A stretch of DNA of 64,000 bases from contig JAYPEI010000007.1 in the NCBI GenBank assembly GCA_038125665.1, forward strand, positions 1-64,000. The letters are read 5' to 3'. Position numbers and translations under genes: made by a program. The stretch's first letter is position 1. Each line of letters opens with the position of its first letter. Source of the DNA: CAILUG01 sp038125665 (GTDB lineage: Bacteria; Pseudomonadota; Gammaproteobacteria; Pseudomonadales; Pseudohongiellaceae). Positions 1 through 9,635 of the stretch are shown piece by piece. The notes beneath the pieces are model-generated. The model did not search any database, was not told where the DNA came from, and saw nothing but the letters and a program-made list of their open reading frames with translations.

Positions 1-528
1 CAGCACTTCTCTCAACTCTTTGTCTCGCCCAGCTCAGCCTTTGAGGTCGTTGGACTGGCCTACCTTTTTGAGCAACCTGTCTACGTCTCTAGCACCAACC
101 CTCAGCTGAGACGGGCAATCATTGAGCTATCGATGGTAAACCACGTCACTCTAAACATCCGTTTCTTGGGCAAAGAGATCCCTCAGTTCAATGGACCAAG
201 CCTCAGCCTGATCCATGAGGATCCCTCCCACCAGCCACCAAAGGGCCGAATGATCTTCTCTTCCAAGGCAAGTAACTTCACAACCCAGCTCGATGGGCCT
301 GTAGATCCGTTTCCAAGTCAATTTAAGGCCAGGTCTCTGCCACATGTGCCTTGGCTGAATCGTTTGGACAGTATAGACAGGGCAATTTGTCTGTCTCCTG
401 TCAGTGAAGCGAAGTGGTTCTTCATCGAAAATGCCCCCCACTTAAGGGACGAACTCCCACAACGCGTTGTTAGGCTGCACGAATCAAAGGCCCTACAGAA
501 CGAGGGACCTTGGGTTAGTATTAAGTGA
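1..528 (+). CDS. Unrecognised protein, C-terminal fragment (5' end outside window)
   Basis: A reading frame is open from the first base to a TAA at 526-528, giving at least 176 residues with no start needed inside the window. I do not recognise the family. The visible part is mixed alpha/beta-looking, with no membrane segment, no cysteine motif and no obvious catalytic signature, and it is fairly rich in proline and serine. It lies 131 bases upstream of recA, where many gammaproteobacteria have cinA, but it does not resemble CinA. Its codons look more C-rich than those of recA and later genes. Shorter open frames exist on the opposite strand over the same bases but look less protein-like. That the plus frame is real is inferred from its uninterrupted length. 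Confidence 0.4.
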   Translation, partial: QHFSQLFVSPSSAFEVVGLAYLFEQPVYVSSTNPQLRRAIIELSMVNHVTLNIRFLGKEIPQFNGPSLSLIHEDPSHQPPKGRMIFSSKASNFTTQLDGPVDPFPSQFKARSLPHVPWLNRLDSIDRAICLSPVSEAKWFFIENAPHLRDELPQRVVRLHESKALQNEGPWVSIK

Positions 529-594
529 TAGCATGATTTAGTAAACAATCCCTGACAAACTCTGTCATGAATAAAAAAATATCTCTTTATGGTT

Positions 595-623
595 TTGAAG
601 AAGCCCTGACGATCTGCTTTAAT
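595..623 (+). promoter_or_regulatory. Candidate sigma-70 promoter for recA
   Basis: TTGAAG (595-600) and TTTAAT (618-623) are separated by 17 bases and lie 36 bases before the recA start. Both hexamers match the consensus reasonably. No LexA-type operator of the CTGT-N8-ACAG form is visible between the upstream ORF and recA. Assigned from pattern only. Confidence 0.35.
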
Positions 624-659
624 GTAGGGAGAATTAAAACCCACTTTAGGAACATGATC

Positions 660-1724
660 ATGGCAGACAAACCCCTAGACAAAGACCCCAACAAGGCCAA
701 AGCACTAACCGCCGCACTGGCCCAGATTGAACGACAATTTGGCAAGGGGTCAATGATGCGCCTGGGAGATGCTGAGAATCTTTCAATACCCTCTATTTCT
801 ACTGGTTCGTTAGGTCTTGATGTTGCTTTAGGAATTGGTGGTCTGCCCAAAGGAAGAATAGTTGAAATCTATGGACCAGAATCGTCTGGAAAAACTACGC
901 TGACATTACAAGTGATAGCCGAGGCGCAAAAGGCCGGTGGGACTTGTGCATTCATTGATGCTGAGCATGCATTGGACCCAGTTTATGCCGAGAAGCTTGG
1001 GGTTGACGTATCAAATCTGCTGGTTTCTCAACCAGATACTGGGGAACAGGCTCTGGAAATCTGTGACATGATCGTACGTTCTGGGGCTGTTGATGTGGTA
1101 GTGGTAGATTCCGTTGCTGCGCTGACGCCCCGTGCAGAAATCGAGGGGGATATGGGTGACTCACACATGGGACTACAAGCCCGACTGATGTCGCAAGCTC
1201 TCCGTAAAATGACTGGAAATATAAAAAATTCAAATACATTAGTCATCTTTATTAACCAGATTCGTATGAAAATTGGGGTTATGTTTGGCTCCCCTGAGAC
1301 CACCACTGGCGGTAATGCCTTGAAGTTCTATGCCTCTGTTCGCCTAGATATTCGTCGTATAGGTTCTATCAAAGACGGTGATGAGGTTGTTGGTAATGAA
1401 ACTCGCGTTAAGGTAGTCAAGAATAAAGTTGCGCCACCCTTTCGCCAGTGTGAATTTGAAATTTATTATGGGGCAGGGATATCTCGTAACTCTGAGATAA
1501 TTGATATGGGTGTTGCTCAAAATTTAGTAGAAAAATCAGGAGCCTGGTACGCTTATAATGGGGAAAAGATTGGCCAAGGAAAGAAAAATGCCCTGAGTTG
1601 GCTCACAGAGCACCCTGAGGCTGCAGCTGAAATCGAGTCCAAGCTCCGAGAAATATTGATGACAAAACCTACCAAACCCGGTGCGGTGTCAGTGCTAACT
1701 GAAAATGAAGTATCAGCTGAATAG
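660..1724 (+). CDS. recA: Recombinase RecA
   Basis: RecA forms ATP-dependent filaments on single-stranded DNA, catalyses homologous strand exchange and stimulates LexA self-cleavage. The product is 354 residues, the usual size. The Walker A motif GPESSGKT is at residues 72-79, and the conserved core (MRxGD near residue 33, QIRMKIG, TTTGGNALKFYASVR) is intact, ending in the typical acidic tail. I chose the ATG at 660 because AGGA at 648-651 sits 8 bases before it and the protein then begins MADK, as in relatives. An ATG at 654 and a longer frame from 567 fit less well. recX follows after 2 bases. No SOS box is visible upstream, which is unusual for a gammaproteobacterial recA. Confidence 0.98.
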   Translation: MADKPLDKDPNKAKALTAALAQIERQFGKGSMMRLGDAENLSIPSISTGSLGLDVALGIGGLPKGRIVEIYGPESSGKTTLTLQVIAEAQKAGGTCAFIDAEHALDPVYAEKLGVDVSNLLVSQPDTGEQALEICDMIVRSGAVDVVVVDSVAALTPRAEIEGDMGDSHMGLQARLMSQALRKMTGNIKNSNTLVIFINQIRMKIGVMFGSPETTTGGNALKFYASVRLDIRRIGSIKDGDEVVGNETRVKVVKNKVAPPFRQCEFEIYYGAGISRNSEIIDMGVAQNLVEKSGAWYAYNGEKIGQGKKNALSWLTEHPEAAAEIESKLREILMTKPTKPGAVSVLTENEVSAE

Positions 1725-1726
1725 TC

Positions 1727-2239
1727 TTGTCTGTGTATGAGCTTTCGCCGTCAGAACGAGCACTGGCGCAACAAATGCGTCAGTGTGCCATGGATGCCCT
1801 TGGGCGAAGGGAACACTCCAAAGGAGAGCTCCAGCAAAAGCTAGTTCTACGATTTAAGGAGGCTTCAGCTGAACTTATTGAAGCAGTCATTACCCACTTG
1901 TCTGAACAAAATTTACAGTCTGATCAAAGGTGTGTGGAAACATTTGTTCGCTACAGAGCCAGTCGAGGCGTGGGTCCGTTAAAAATTAGAGCAGAACTCC
2001 GATCCAAGGAAATAGCCTCAGATTTAATTTCTGAAGCACTTAGCGATGGTACACAAGATTGGTATGAGCTTTGTTCAGAGGTTCTGAGTCGAAAATTCAG
2101 ATTGGATAGTGAGGCTAAGCAGGTCAAGCCTGATAGGCAGGAGCAACTCCGTTGGCAGCGTTTTTTGCTCCAGAGGGGGTTTACTCAGGAGCAAGTTCGC
2201 TATGCTATCGAGTCAAAAATGACTACTGCAAAAAACTAA
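1727..2239 (+). CDS. recX: Regulatory protein RecX
   Basis: RecX is a small helical protein that binds RecA filaments and inhibits recombinase and coprotease activity. The 170-residue product has the family's repeated three-helix pattern, with the typical REHSKGELQQKL segment near residues 25-36 and RGVGPLKIRAEL near residues 78-89. It starts with TTG two bases after the recA stop, so it is almost certainly co-transcribed and perhaps translationally coupled; a GTG two codons later is an alternative start. Position directly after recA is the classical arrangement. Confidence 0.92.
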   Translation: MSVYELSPSERALAQQMRQCAMDALGRREHSKGELQQKLVLRFKEASAELIEAVITHLSEQNLQSDQRCVETFVRYRASRGVGPLKIRAELRSKEIASDLISEALSDGTQDWYELCSEVLSRKFRLDSEAKQVKPDRQEQLRWQRFLLQRGFTQEQVRYAIESKMTTAKN

Positions 2240-2304
2240 CTTCTGCGCTATCTTATGTAACTTAATTTTTCGAGTCACCCTTGTAGTCAGGACCCATTTG
2301 TAAG

Positions 2305-5300
2305 ATGCGCTTAAAAAGTATCAAGTTAGCTGGTTTTAAATCTTTTGTAGACCCTACAACCGTAAAATTCCCTTCAAATCTGTGTGCCGTAGTTGGCCCC
2401 AATGGTTGTGGTAAATCCAATATTATCGATGCAGTGCGTTGGGTAATGGGAGAGAGTTCTGCCAAAAATCTCCGTGGTGAATCAATGACGGATGTTATTT
2501 TCGCCGGCTCCAGTGCACGTAAGCCTGTGGGACAAGCCTCAGTTGAACTTGTTTTTGATAATTCAGAGCGTCGTATTACAGGAGAATATGCTGGCTTCAA
2601 TGAGATTTCAGTGAAACGTGTAGTAAATTCTGATGCTCAATCAACCTATCTACTTAATGGTACAAAATGTCGCCGCCGCGATATAACTGATATTTTTCTA
2701 GGCACTGGTCTTGGTCCACGCTCTTATTCAATTATTGAACAAGGAATGGTGTCCCGGCTTATTGAATCAAGACCTGAAGATCTGAGAATTTTTATAGAGG
2801 AAGCTGCGGGAATTTCTAAGTACAAGGAGCGCCGTAAAGAGACTGAGAGTCGTATTGGGCGCACCCGCGAAAATTTAGAAAGACTTACTGATATTCGAGA
2901 AGAACTTGAGCGTCAATTGCAACACCTTCAGCGCCAGGCCAAAGCTGCGGAGAAATATCGTGAATTAAAAGAGGAAGAGCGCGGCACTAGTGCACAATTA
3001 AAAGCACTGCGCTGGAGTCAGCTAAACGCTATGCTGTCTGGCGCTCAGGAAGAAATCAGTGAATTGGAAGTCGAACTGGAAAAAAATGTTGCGGAGCTAC
3101 GTAAAGTTGAAGCGGAAATCGAACAGCAACGAGAATCTGACACTATTGCAAACGAGGGCTATCAAAAGATCCAGGCACAATTTTACGAACTCGGTAGCGA
3201 TGTGACACGTATCGAGCAGAATATCGAATATCAGCGACAACGCAAACATCAGCTCCAGGAAGATTTGGTTACTACAGAGGATGGACTAGAAAGCGCTTCG
3301 CGCCAACTCACCAGTGACCTAGATCAACTTACTACAGTTGATCAAGAATTATCTACTTTAGAACCTCAGCTTGTTAACTTACGAGATCGTGAAGTTGGAG
3401 TTAAAAATACTCTATCTGTGGCTGAGGAGTCTATGAAACAGTGGCAGGAAGAGTGGGATAAATTTAATCAAGATGCTGCTAATACCGTCCGTAAAGCTGA
3501 AGTTGAGCAGCAGAGGATTAATCATCTAGAAAATATAGTTGAGCGTGGGAATGCTCGTAAGCAGTCATTAACAAAAGAGCTTGAGGGATTAGTTGTCTCC
3601 GAGGAATCGACTAATGTCCAACAACTGGAGTCTTCGCTTAGCGATCTTAGCGCTCAACAGGAAAAAATGGAGTCAGAAAATACTGCGTTAAACATACGCA
3701 TCGATTCTTTACGTAACCAGCTCCGAGAGGGTAATCAGGAGCTTAACCAACTGCGCACAAAATTACAGACCCTACTGGGCCAACAGGCCTCATTAGAGGC
3801 CCTCCAGCAACAGGCGCTGGGTAGCAAAGATAAGGAGCGTCAGACTTGGTTAGAACAGAATCAGTTGACGGATCGGCCTCGTCTTGTGGATGGCCTACGT
3901 GCAGAAAGCGGTTGGGAACTTGCACTAGAAACTGTGCTAGGTGAATACCTGCAAGCAATTTGTGTTGACGATTTTACTATCTTAAGTGAGAGTTTGTCAG
4001 GATTTAAAGGTGGTAAGTTAACCCTTAAGCAAAAGGATACTCTCCCTTCTGTTTCTCAACAAAGTAATCACACTTTAGCGGGAAGGGAGTTGCTCAGAAA
4101 AGTGCAAAGTTCAGTGTCTCTTGGGTCCCAGTTACATGGAATCTTCGTCGCTGAGTCTCTAGCGGAAGCGCTGGAACTTCGTTCAGAACTCCAGTTCGGA
4201 GAGTCTATAGTCTCTCGTGAAGGCGCTTGGGTAGGTCCAGACTGGTTGCGTCTCTATCATGGCTTCGATGAAAAAGCGGGGATGTTACAACGTCAGCAAG
4301 AACTTGAAGCGATGCAAATCCATGTGGCGGAAATTGAGGAGGCCGAAGTTAATCAAGCGATGCAAGTTGATGAGCAACAAAATAGCTTAAAGTCTATTGA
4401 ACAACAGAAAGAAATTTTGCTAGGAGAACTTCGTGAATTAAATAAAAAGCTATCCAATGTGGTTGCTCAGCGTTCCGCAGGATTAATGAAAATTGAACAG
4501 GTTACTGAGCGTCGGAAACGTCTTCGTACTGAAATTGACGAATTGCAAAAGCAAATCCAAATTGAGAACCAGACTATATCAACTATGCGCGCAACTCTTC
4601 AATCTGGTCTGGATCAAATGGAGGTTGATAATAATCTACGCGAATCACTGTTGGAGAAAAGGGATGTGAATCGACGAGAACTCGATGAAGCCCGCGCGGC
4701 AGTGACTGCTTTGCAGTCAGAAATTCACGAGTTAGCTCTTCAACAGCAGGCGTTGAAAGCCCGGTCTAACTCTCTTGAAGTTTCACTGGAACGTTTAAGG
4801 GCACAAGTGACTAGTGGAGAACAACGAAGAGATTTTTTAAGAGAGCAGTTGCGTACAGCTGATGATCCGTTGCCAGGCCTTATGACAGAGTTGGAGCAAA
4901 AGCTTTCGCTACGACAAGAAATTGAAAATGCCATGGCGCAAGCGAAAAGTGAGCTGGATGGTATAGAGCAAGACTTGCGGATTTTGGAAAAGGAACGCCA
5001 ACGTTTACAAGAGCGAAGTGAGCACTTCAGAGAGCAACTCGCCGATAAGCGCTTAACAATTGAGGGTTCCAATGTTAAGAGAGCAGGCTTAGAGCAAGAG
5101 CTGAAAGAGGATGGGCAAGATCTACAGACAGTATTGTCTGCTCTACCGGAAGAGCTGAGTATATCTGCTTGTGAACTACAATTAGAGCAATTGACAGCGC
5201 GAATCAACAGATTGGGTCCGATTAATTTGGCGGCTATTGATGAATTTGAGGTTCAGTCTCAGCGTAAAGTGTATTTAGATAGTCAGAATGATGAACTTGA

Positions 5301-5826
5301 GAGAGCGCTCAAGACGCTTGAAAATGCAATTAGGAAAATAGATAAAGAAACTCGTACTCGCTTTAAAGAAACGTTTGATAAAATTAATAATGGTCTTCAG
5401 AGTTTGTTCCCCAAAGTATTTGGAGGCGGACACGCTTATCTGGATATGGTTGGGGAAGATCTTCTAGATACTGGGGTTGCTATTATGGCGCGTCCACCCG
5501 GCAAGAAAAATAGCACAATCCATTTACTCTCAGGTGGAGAGAAAGCCATGACTGCCATTGCCCTAGTTTTTTCAATCTTCCAGCTTAACCCCTCACCCTT
5601 TTGTATGCTTGATGAGGTTGATGCTCCCTTGGATGATGCTAATGTTGGCCGTTATAATGAACTTGTGAAAGAAATGTCTTCCATGGTTCAGTTTATTTTT
5701 ATAACGCATAATCGTCTTACCATGGAAAGTGCAAATCAGCTCCTAGGTGTCACTATGCATGAACCAGGTGTGTCAAGACTTGTCGCGGTTGACATTGATG
5801 AGGCGGCTGAACTGGCAGCTATGTAA
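2305..5826 (+). CDS. smc: Chromosome segregation ATPase SMC
   Basis: SMC dimers with ScpA and ScpB form a ring-shaped condensin that compacts and segregates DNA. The 1173-residue product has the full SMC plan: Walker A GPNGCGKS at residues 31-38, a long coiled coil rich in Q, E, L and R, a hinge around residues 510-660, a second coiled coil, then the ABC signature LSGGEK near residue 1075 and Walker B MLDEVDAPLDD near 1100. Many gammaproteobacteria use MukBEF; this genome uses the SMC type, as Pseudomonas does. It starts 65 bases after recX. The order smc-zipA-ligA is widely conserved in this class. Confidence 0.97.
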   Translation: MRLKSIKLAGFKSFVDPTTVKFPSNLCAVVGPNGCGKSNIIDAVRWVMGESSAKNLRGESMTDVIFAGSSARKPVGQASVELVFDNSERRITGEYAGFNEISVKRVVNSDAQSTYLLNGTKCRRRDITDIFLGTGLGPRSYSIIEQGMVSRLIESRPEDLRIFIEEAAGISKYKERRKETESRIGRTRENLERLTDIREELERQLQHLQRQAKAAEKYRELKEEERGTSAQLKALRWSQLNAMLSGAQEEISELEVELEKNVAELRKVEAEIEQQRESDTIANEGYQKIQAQFYELGSDVTRIEQNIEYQRQRKHQLQEDLVTTEDGLESASRQLTSDLDQLTTVDQELSTLEPQLVNLRDREVGVKNTLSVAEESMKQWQEEWDKFNQDAANTVRKAEVEQQRINHLENIVERGNARKQSLTKELEGLVVSEESTNVQQLESSLSDLSAQQEKMESENTALNIRIDSLRNQLREGNQELNQLRTKLQTLLGQQASLEALQQQALGSKDKERQTWLEQNQLTDRPRLVDGLRAESGWELALETVLGEYLQAICVDDFTILSESLSGFKGGKLTLKQKDTLPSVSQQSNHTLAGRELLRKVQSSVSLGSQLHGIFVAESLAEALELRSELQFGESIVSREGAWVGPDWLRLYHGFDEKAGMLQRQQELEAMQIHVAEIEEAEVNQAMQVDEQQNSLKSIEQQKEILLGELRELNKKLSNVVAQRSAGLMKIEQVTERRKRLRTEIDELQKQIQIENQTISTMRATLQSGLDQMEVDNNLRESLLEKRDVNRRELDEARAAVTALQSEIHELALQQQALKARSNSLEVSLERLRAQVTSGEQRRDFLREQLRTADDPLPGLMTELEQKLSLRQEIENAMAQAKSELDGIEQDLRILEKERQRLQERSEHFREQLADKRLTIEGSNVKRAGLEQELKEDGQDLQTVLSALPEELSISACELQLEQLTARINRLGPINLAAIDEFEVQSQRKVYLDSQNDELERALKTLENAIRKIDKETRTRFKETFDKINNGLQSLFPKVFGGGHAYLDMVGEDLLDTGVAIMARPPGKKNSTIHLLSGGEKAMTAIALVFSIFQLNPSPFCMLDEVDAPLDDANVGRYNELVKEMSSMVQFIFITHNRLTMESANQLLGVTMHEPGVSRLVAVDIDEAAELAAM

Positions 5827-5926
5827 TTTTTCCTGATAAGGCTTCAGGGTATGGGTGTAGTGGATAATAAACAGCTTAATTCGTTTATGGAAATAATTAG
5901 AAGACTCAATTACAAGGTTCATTCTC

Positions 5927-7498
5927 ATGCCTGATATTGAGATTGTAGATCTAGTTATTAAAATTCTGGTAGTCATCTTTGTGGTTGCGCTAGTAGATGG
6001 CTTGCGGCGTAAATTCTTTACTAGTGGGAATAAGGTCAAGATAAAGCTTGATAAGAGTATGCAAGGCTTAGGTGGCACAGATGAAGACTATTTTAGCTCA
6101 GAATTACCCACTGGAGGTGCACGTACTTTACCCAGAGAGGGTTATGCCCCGTCCATTTCACCTAAAAGAGTGTCTAACACTAAACTTCAGTCTACTCAAT
6201 CCTTAGTCAAGGAAAGGGTGGGATCTCGTCAACCGCCTGTGCTACTTGATACGGTTGATGTGCCTGAAGAGCAGATACTACATGTTGATGTCACTGCTGA
6301 TAGTGATACTTTACCAGCACCGTTAATCGATGAAGCCTATGATGCTAATGCTAGTACCTCGCAAGATACCGAGCTAGATTCTTTCAAGACCATTGAAGAG
6401 GATTCAGATATGGAGTACACAACTATTACTCAACATAAGGTAGTACACCCCGAAGACCATGAGGCATTAATTGCAGGATTGTCATCTAGCGAAATTGATA
6501 TCTCTTCTATAAAGGATGTTCGTGCCTCAGAAGATGATTGGGATGATGATGGCTGGGAAGAGCTAGAAGACTATGACCCTGAAGAGGAGGAAGACGAGGA
6601 AGACGAGGAAGACTGGGAAGACGACTATGATGATGAAGAAGACGATCAGTATGACCATGATGACTACGATGAAGATGAAGATGAAGATCGTTATGATGAA
6701 GAAGATTATGAGGAGGATTACGAAGAAGATCAGGAAGATGACGAGGATCTATATGAAGATGACTTCGACTTTGAAGATGATGAAGATGATGAAGATGATG
6801 AAGATGATGAAGATGATGATCAGGATGACGATTATACTGACGAAGATTTGTACGCTCAAGATCAGACAAGTCAACTAGACGCCGTACAAGTTATTGGAGG
6901 CGACTTTTATGATGATGGCCGCAAAGAGCCTGTTTTTGGCGATAATGATCTCGAATTTACCTCATCCCAAAAGTCTGCTAGAAAAAGTTCTCCTAGGAAA
7001 ATTAGTAAAAAGACAAACAATAATCAGGGGTCGCTTTTTGAGGATGAGGTTTCTCCATCAAAAACAGCTCCCGTAGTAGAAGAAGTTATTGTGATTAACG
7101 CGATGGCTCCCAAAGGGGAGGCTATTCATGGCGCTGAATTACTTGCTATCCTGAAAAAATCAGGTATGCGTCTTGGTGCGATGAATATCTTTCACAAGCA
7201 GGCCTCTGAAGGCACTATGTTCAGTCTTGCCAACATGTTGAAGCCTGGCACTTTTGATATGAATTCTATGGAAGACTTTGAAACAGTTGGGGTTTCACTG
7301 TTTGTCCAGTTACCAAATAACAACGGAAATATGGCATCTTATCAAGCAATGCTAGAGTTGGCTGAGACTTTGCGAGTAACACTTGGTTTGGAGCTCAAAG
7401 ATGAAAACAGGGCCCGCCTTACTACCCAGATTCTTGAGCATCAACGTCAGCAGATTCGTGATTTTGAGCTAAAAAAACTATCTCAATTGCGTCAATAG
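5927..7498 (+). CDS. zipA: Cell division protein ZipA with a giant acidic linker
   Basis: ZipA tethers FtsZ polymers to the inner membrane through its C-terminal domain. The product has 523 residues, against roughly 330 in E. coli. One N-terminal membrane anchor (residues about 8-27) is followed by basic residues and a long linker. Residues about 200-310 are an almost uninterrupted run of Asp and Glu with scattered Tyr and Trp. The globular ZipA FtsZ-binding domain follows at about 385-515, with the IFHKQ, FSLANMLKPGTFD and QLPNNNG segments expected of the family. It sits between smc and ligA, the usual place. ZipA linkers are normally Pro/Gln-rich, so the polyacidic linker is the unusual part. 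Confidence 0.93.
   Translation: MPDIEIVDLVIKILVVIFVVALVDGLRRKFFTSGNKVKIKLDKSMQGLGGTDEDYFSSELPTGGARTLPREGYAPSISPKRVSNTKLQSTQSLVKERVGSRQPPVLLDTVDVPEEQILHVDVTADSDTLPAPLIDEAYDANASTSQDTELDSFKTIEEDSDMEYTTITQHKVVHPEDHEALIAGLSSSEIDISSIKDVRASEDDWDDDGWEELEDYDPEEEEDEEDEEDWEDDYDDEEDDQYDHDDYDEDEDEDRYDEEDYEEDYEEDQEDDEDLYEDDFDFEDDEDDEDDEDDEDDDQDDDYTDEDLYAQDQTSQLDAVQVIGGDFYDDGRKEPVFGDNDLEFTSSQKSARKSSPRKISKKTNNNQGSLFEDEVSPSKTAPVVEEVIVINAMAPKGEAIHGAELLAILKKSGMRLGAMNIFHKQASEGTMFSLANMLKPGTFDMNSMEDFETVGVSLFVQLPNNNGNMASYQAMLELAETLRVTLGLELKDENRARLTTQILEHQRQQIRDFELKKLSQLRQ
6773..6817 (+). repeat. Perfect 9-bp tandem repeat (5 copies) inside zipA
   Basis: Five exact copies of GAAGATGAT run head to tail, encoding Glu-Asp-Asp five times within the acidic linker of ZipA, and are followed by another GAT. 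Imperfect GAA/GAT/GAC triplets flank it over about 300 bases. Such a tract can gain or lose units by slippage without shifting frame. Confidence 0.95.
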
Positions 7499-7510
7499 TC
7501 TTTAAAGTCT

Positions 7511-9547
7511 ATGAGTGACCCCTCAACTAAAGAACAAAGAGATATTCAACAAGAACTCACTTTACTTAGGAAAGAAGTGAGCTACCACAATCAAAGATAC
7601 CATCAAGAAGACTCTCCTGAAATCACAGATGATCAGTTTGATCAGTTGTTCAATAGACTATTACAGCTTGAAGCTAAGTTTCCAGAATTAGTAACGCCTG
7701 ATTCTCCTTCACAGCGTGTTGGTGCTAGCCCACTCAGTACATTGGAGAAAGTTGTTCATGCCACTCCGATGTTATCGCTAGAAAAAGTAAATGATGAAAA
7801 AGAACTTAGAGGCTTTGAAGAGCGCATCATTAAACGTTTGTCGAGTTCTGCAAACTTGACATTTCACTGTGAACCTAAAATAGATGGTCTTGCTGTCAGT
7901 CTACGTTATAAAAATAGACAATTAGTTCAAGCCGCAACACGTGGTAATGGGTCAGTGGGTGAAGATATCACTCATAATGTAAAAACTATTAACGATATTC
8001 CTCTCCAACTACCCGATAGTGCCCCTGATGGAGATTTGGAAGTGCGTGGTGAGATATACATGTCTCGAAGTGGCTTTGATCTTATGAATTCACAATTGGC
8101 CAGTCAAGGCGTTAAAACTTTTGTAAACCCTCGAAATGCTGCGGCAGGGACTATCAGGCAGTTGGATGCTCGTATAACTGCCAAACGGCCTCTGAAGTTT
8201 TTTTCCTATGGCTTGGGAGATTCAGGGTTTGCCCATTTAAGTTCGGCGTTAAAAAAATTAGAAAATTGGGGATTTCCCCTTAATCCCCTTGTAAAGCTCT
8301 GCGATGATAGTGCTGCTTGTTTACATTATATCCATGAATTATTAGTTCAACGTGACCAACTAGATTACGAAATAGATGGTGTTGTTATCAAGGTAGATAG
8401 TCTGGCTACTCAGCGCTTGTTAGGATTTAATGCCCGAACCCCTCGATGGGCAATCGCATTTAAATTTCCTGCAGAGGAAGTGGTTACAGTTATTAATAGT
8501 GTTGAATTCCAAGTAGGACGCACAGGTATTGTAACGCCAGTTGCTAGATTACAACCTGTTTTTGTTGGTGGTGTGACCGTCAGCAATGCTACTTTACATA
8601 ACATGGATGAGATCAATCGTTTACAAATACAACTAGGTGACAAGATAATTCTTCGTCGGGCAGGCGACGTAATTCCCAAAATCATAGCAGTAGCTCCCGA
8701 TAATAAAAACGGTAATCCTGAATCAATTATCCCACCCACTGCGTGTCCTTCTTGTGGTGGTCTCGTGATTAAAGATACTGAGAGTGTTTATTTGCGGTGT
8801 TATCAAGGGATGGCATGTCCAGCTCAACTCATACAATCGGTTTTGCATTTTGCCGGAAGAGCTGCAATGGATATCGACGGATTAGGTAGTAAGCTCGTCG
8901 AACAGTTAGTGGAATCAGGTTTGCTTAAGGGGCTGCCTGACTTATACAAGTTAGAGCTCGATGACCTGATGGTCTTGGAAAGAATGGGAAAGAAGTCATC
9001 CGAAAACTTACTCGAAGCGATAGCCCTGAGTAAAACGCGTGGGCTAGCTAACTTCATCTTTGCCCTTGGAATTCCTGAGGTTGGTGAGGCCACGGCAATA
9101 GCTCTAGCCAAGCACTTTGGTTCTTTAATAGGTTTACAGAAAGCAAGTACTGAGATCCTCCTTGAGATTGAAGATATTGGCGCAGTGGTAGCACAGCGTA
9201 TTGTAGATTATTTCAGTTCTTCTAAAAATCAGGAGCTATTGCAGCAATTTCAATCAGTGGGAGTTCAACCCGTGCCTCCTGTTGTATTATCTCCTTCAAA
9301 AGCTGTGCTTGGTGGTCAAACATGGGTGCTGACTGGAACACTTGAGTCTATGGAGAGAAACCAAGCCAAAACTTTACTTGAGGCCCTAGGAGCCAAAGTC
9401 TCAGGTTCAGTTTCAGCTAAGACTTCGGTAGTTGTGGCTGGGCCAGGGGCAGGAAGTAAGCTAGATAAAGCGAATGATTTAGGGATAACTATACTCAATG
9501 AAGAAGCCTTGCGTGGGTTGTTTAAAGAACATGGCCTAATTTCTTGA
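7511..9547 (+). CDS. ligA: NAD-dependent DNA ligase LigA
   Basis: LigA seals nicks during replication and repair using NAD+. The 678-residue product contains the Ia domain at its N-terminus, the adenylation motif CEPKIDG with the active Lys near residue 122, the OB fold, a four-cysteine zinc finger beginning near residue 411 (CPSC followed by two further Cys), helix-hairpin-helix repeats, and a C-terminal BRCT domain from about residue 595. It begins 12 bases after zipA and is probably in the same transcript. Confidence 0.98.
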   Translation: MSDPSTKEQRDIQQELTLLRKEVSYHNQRYHQEDSPEITDDQFDQLFNRLLQLEAKFPELVTPDSPSQRVGASPLSTLEKVVHATPMLSLEKVNDEKELRGFEERIIKRLSSSANLTFHCEPKIDGLAVSLRYKNRQLVQAATRGNGSVGEDITHNVKTINDIPLQLPDSAPDGDLEVRGEIYMSRSGFDLMNSQLASQGVKTFVNPRNAAAGTIRQLDARITAKRPLKFFSYGLGDSGFAHLSSALKKLENWGFPLNPLVKLCDDSAACLHYIHELLVQRDQLDYEIDGVVIKVDSLATQRLLGFNARTPRWAIAFKFPAEEVVTVINSVEFQVGRTGIVTPVARLQPVFVGGVTVSNATLHNMDEINRLQIQLGDKIILRRAGDVIPKIIAVAPDNKNGNPESIIPPTACPSCGGLVIKDTESVYLRCYQGMACPAQLIQSVLHFAGRAAMDIDGLGSKLVEQLVESGLLKGLPDLYKLELDDLMVLERMGKKSSENLLEAIALSKTRGLANFIFALGIPEVGEATAIALAKHFGSLIGLQKASTEILLEIEDIGAVVAQRIVDYFSSSKNQELLQQFQSVGVQPVPPVVLSPSKAVLGGQTWVLTGTLESMERNQAKTLLEALGAKVSGSVSAKTSVVVAGPGAGSKLDKANDLGITILNEEALRGLFKEHGLIS

Positions 9548-9635
9548 TAGCTCTTATTGGCCCAATGTCTGCCACCAAAAAAGTGATCAGCTGACAAACT
9601 GGAAAGCTTTTCCCACATTCTGTACAGTATCGTTT

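Noticed and set aside
318..644. Minus-strand frame across the recA upstream region
   Set aside because: Overlaps the more convincing plus frame and the recA promoter; residue composition looks non-coding.
6507..6869. Long opposite-strand frame encoding a His/Leu-rich protein, and a Lys/Met-rich frame on the plus strand
   Set aside because: Both are shadows of the GAA/GAT repeats that encode the acidic linker of ZipA; no ribosome-binding site or family resemblance.
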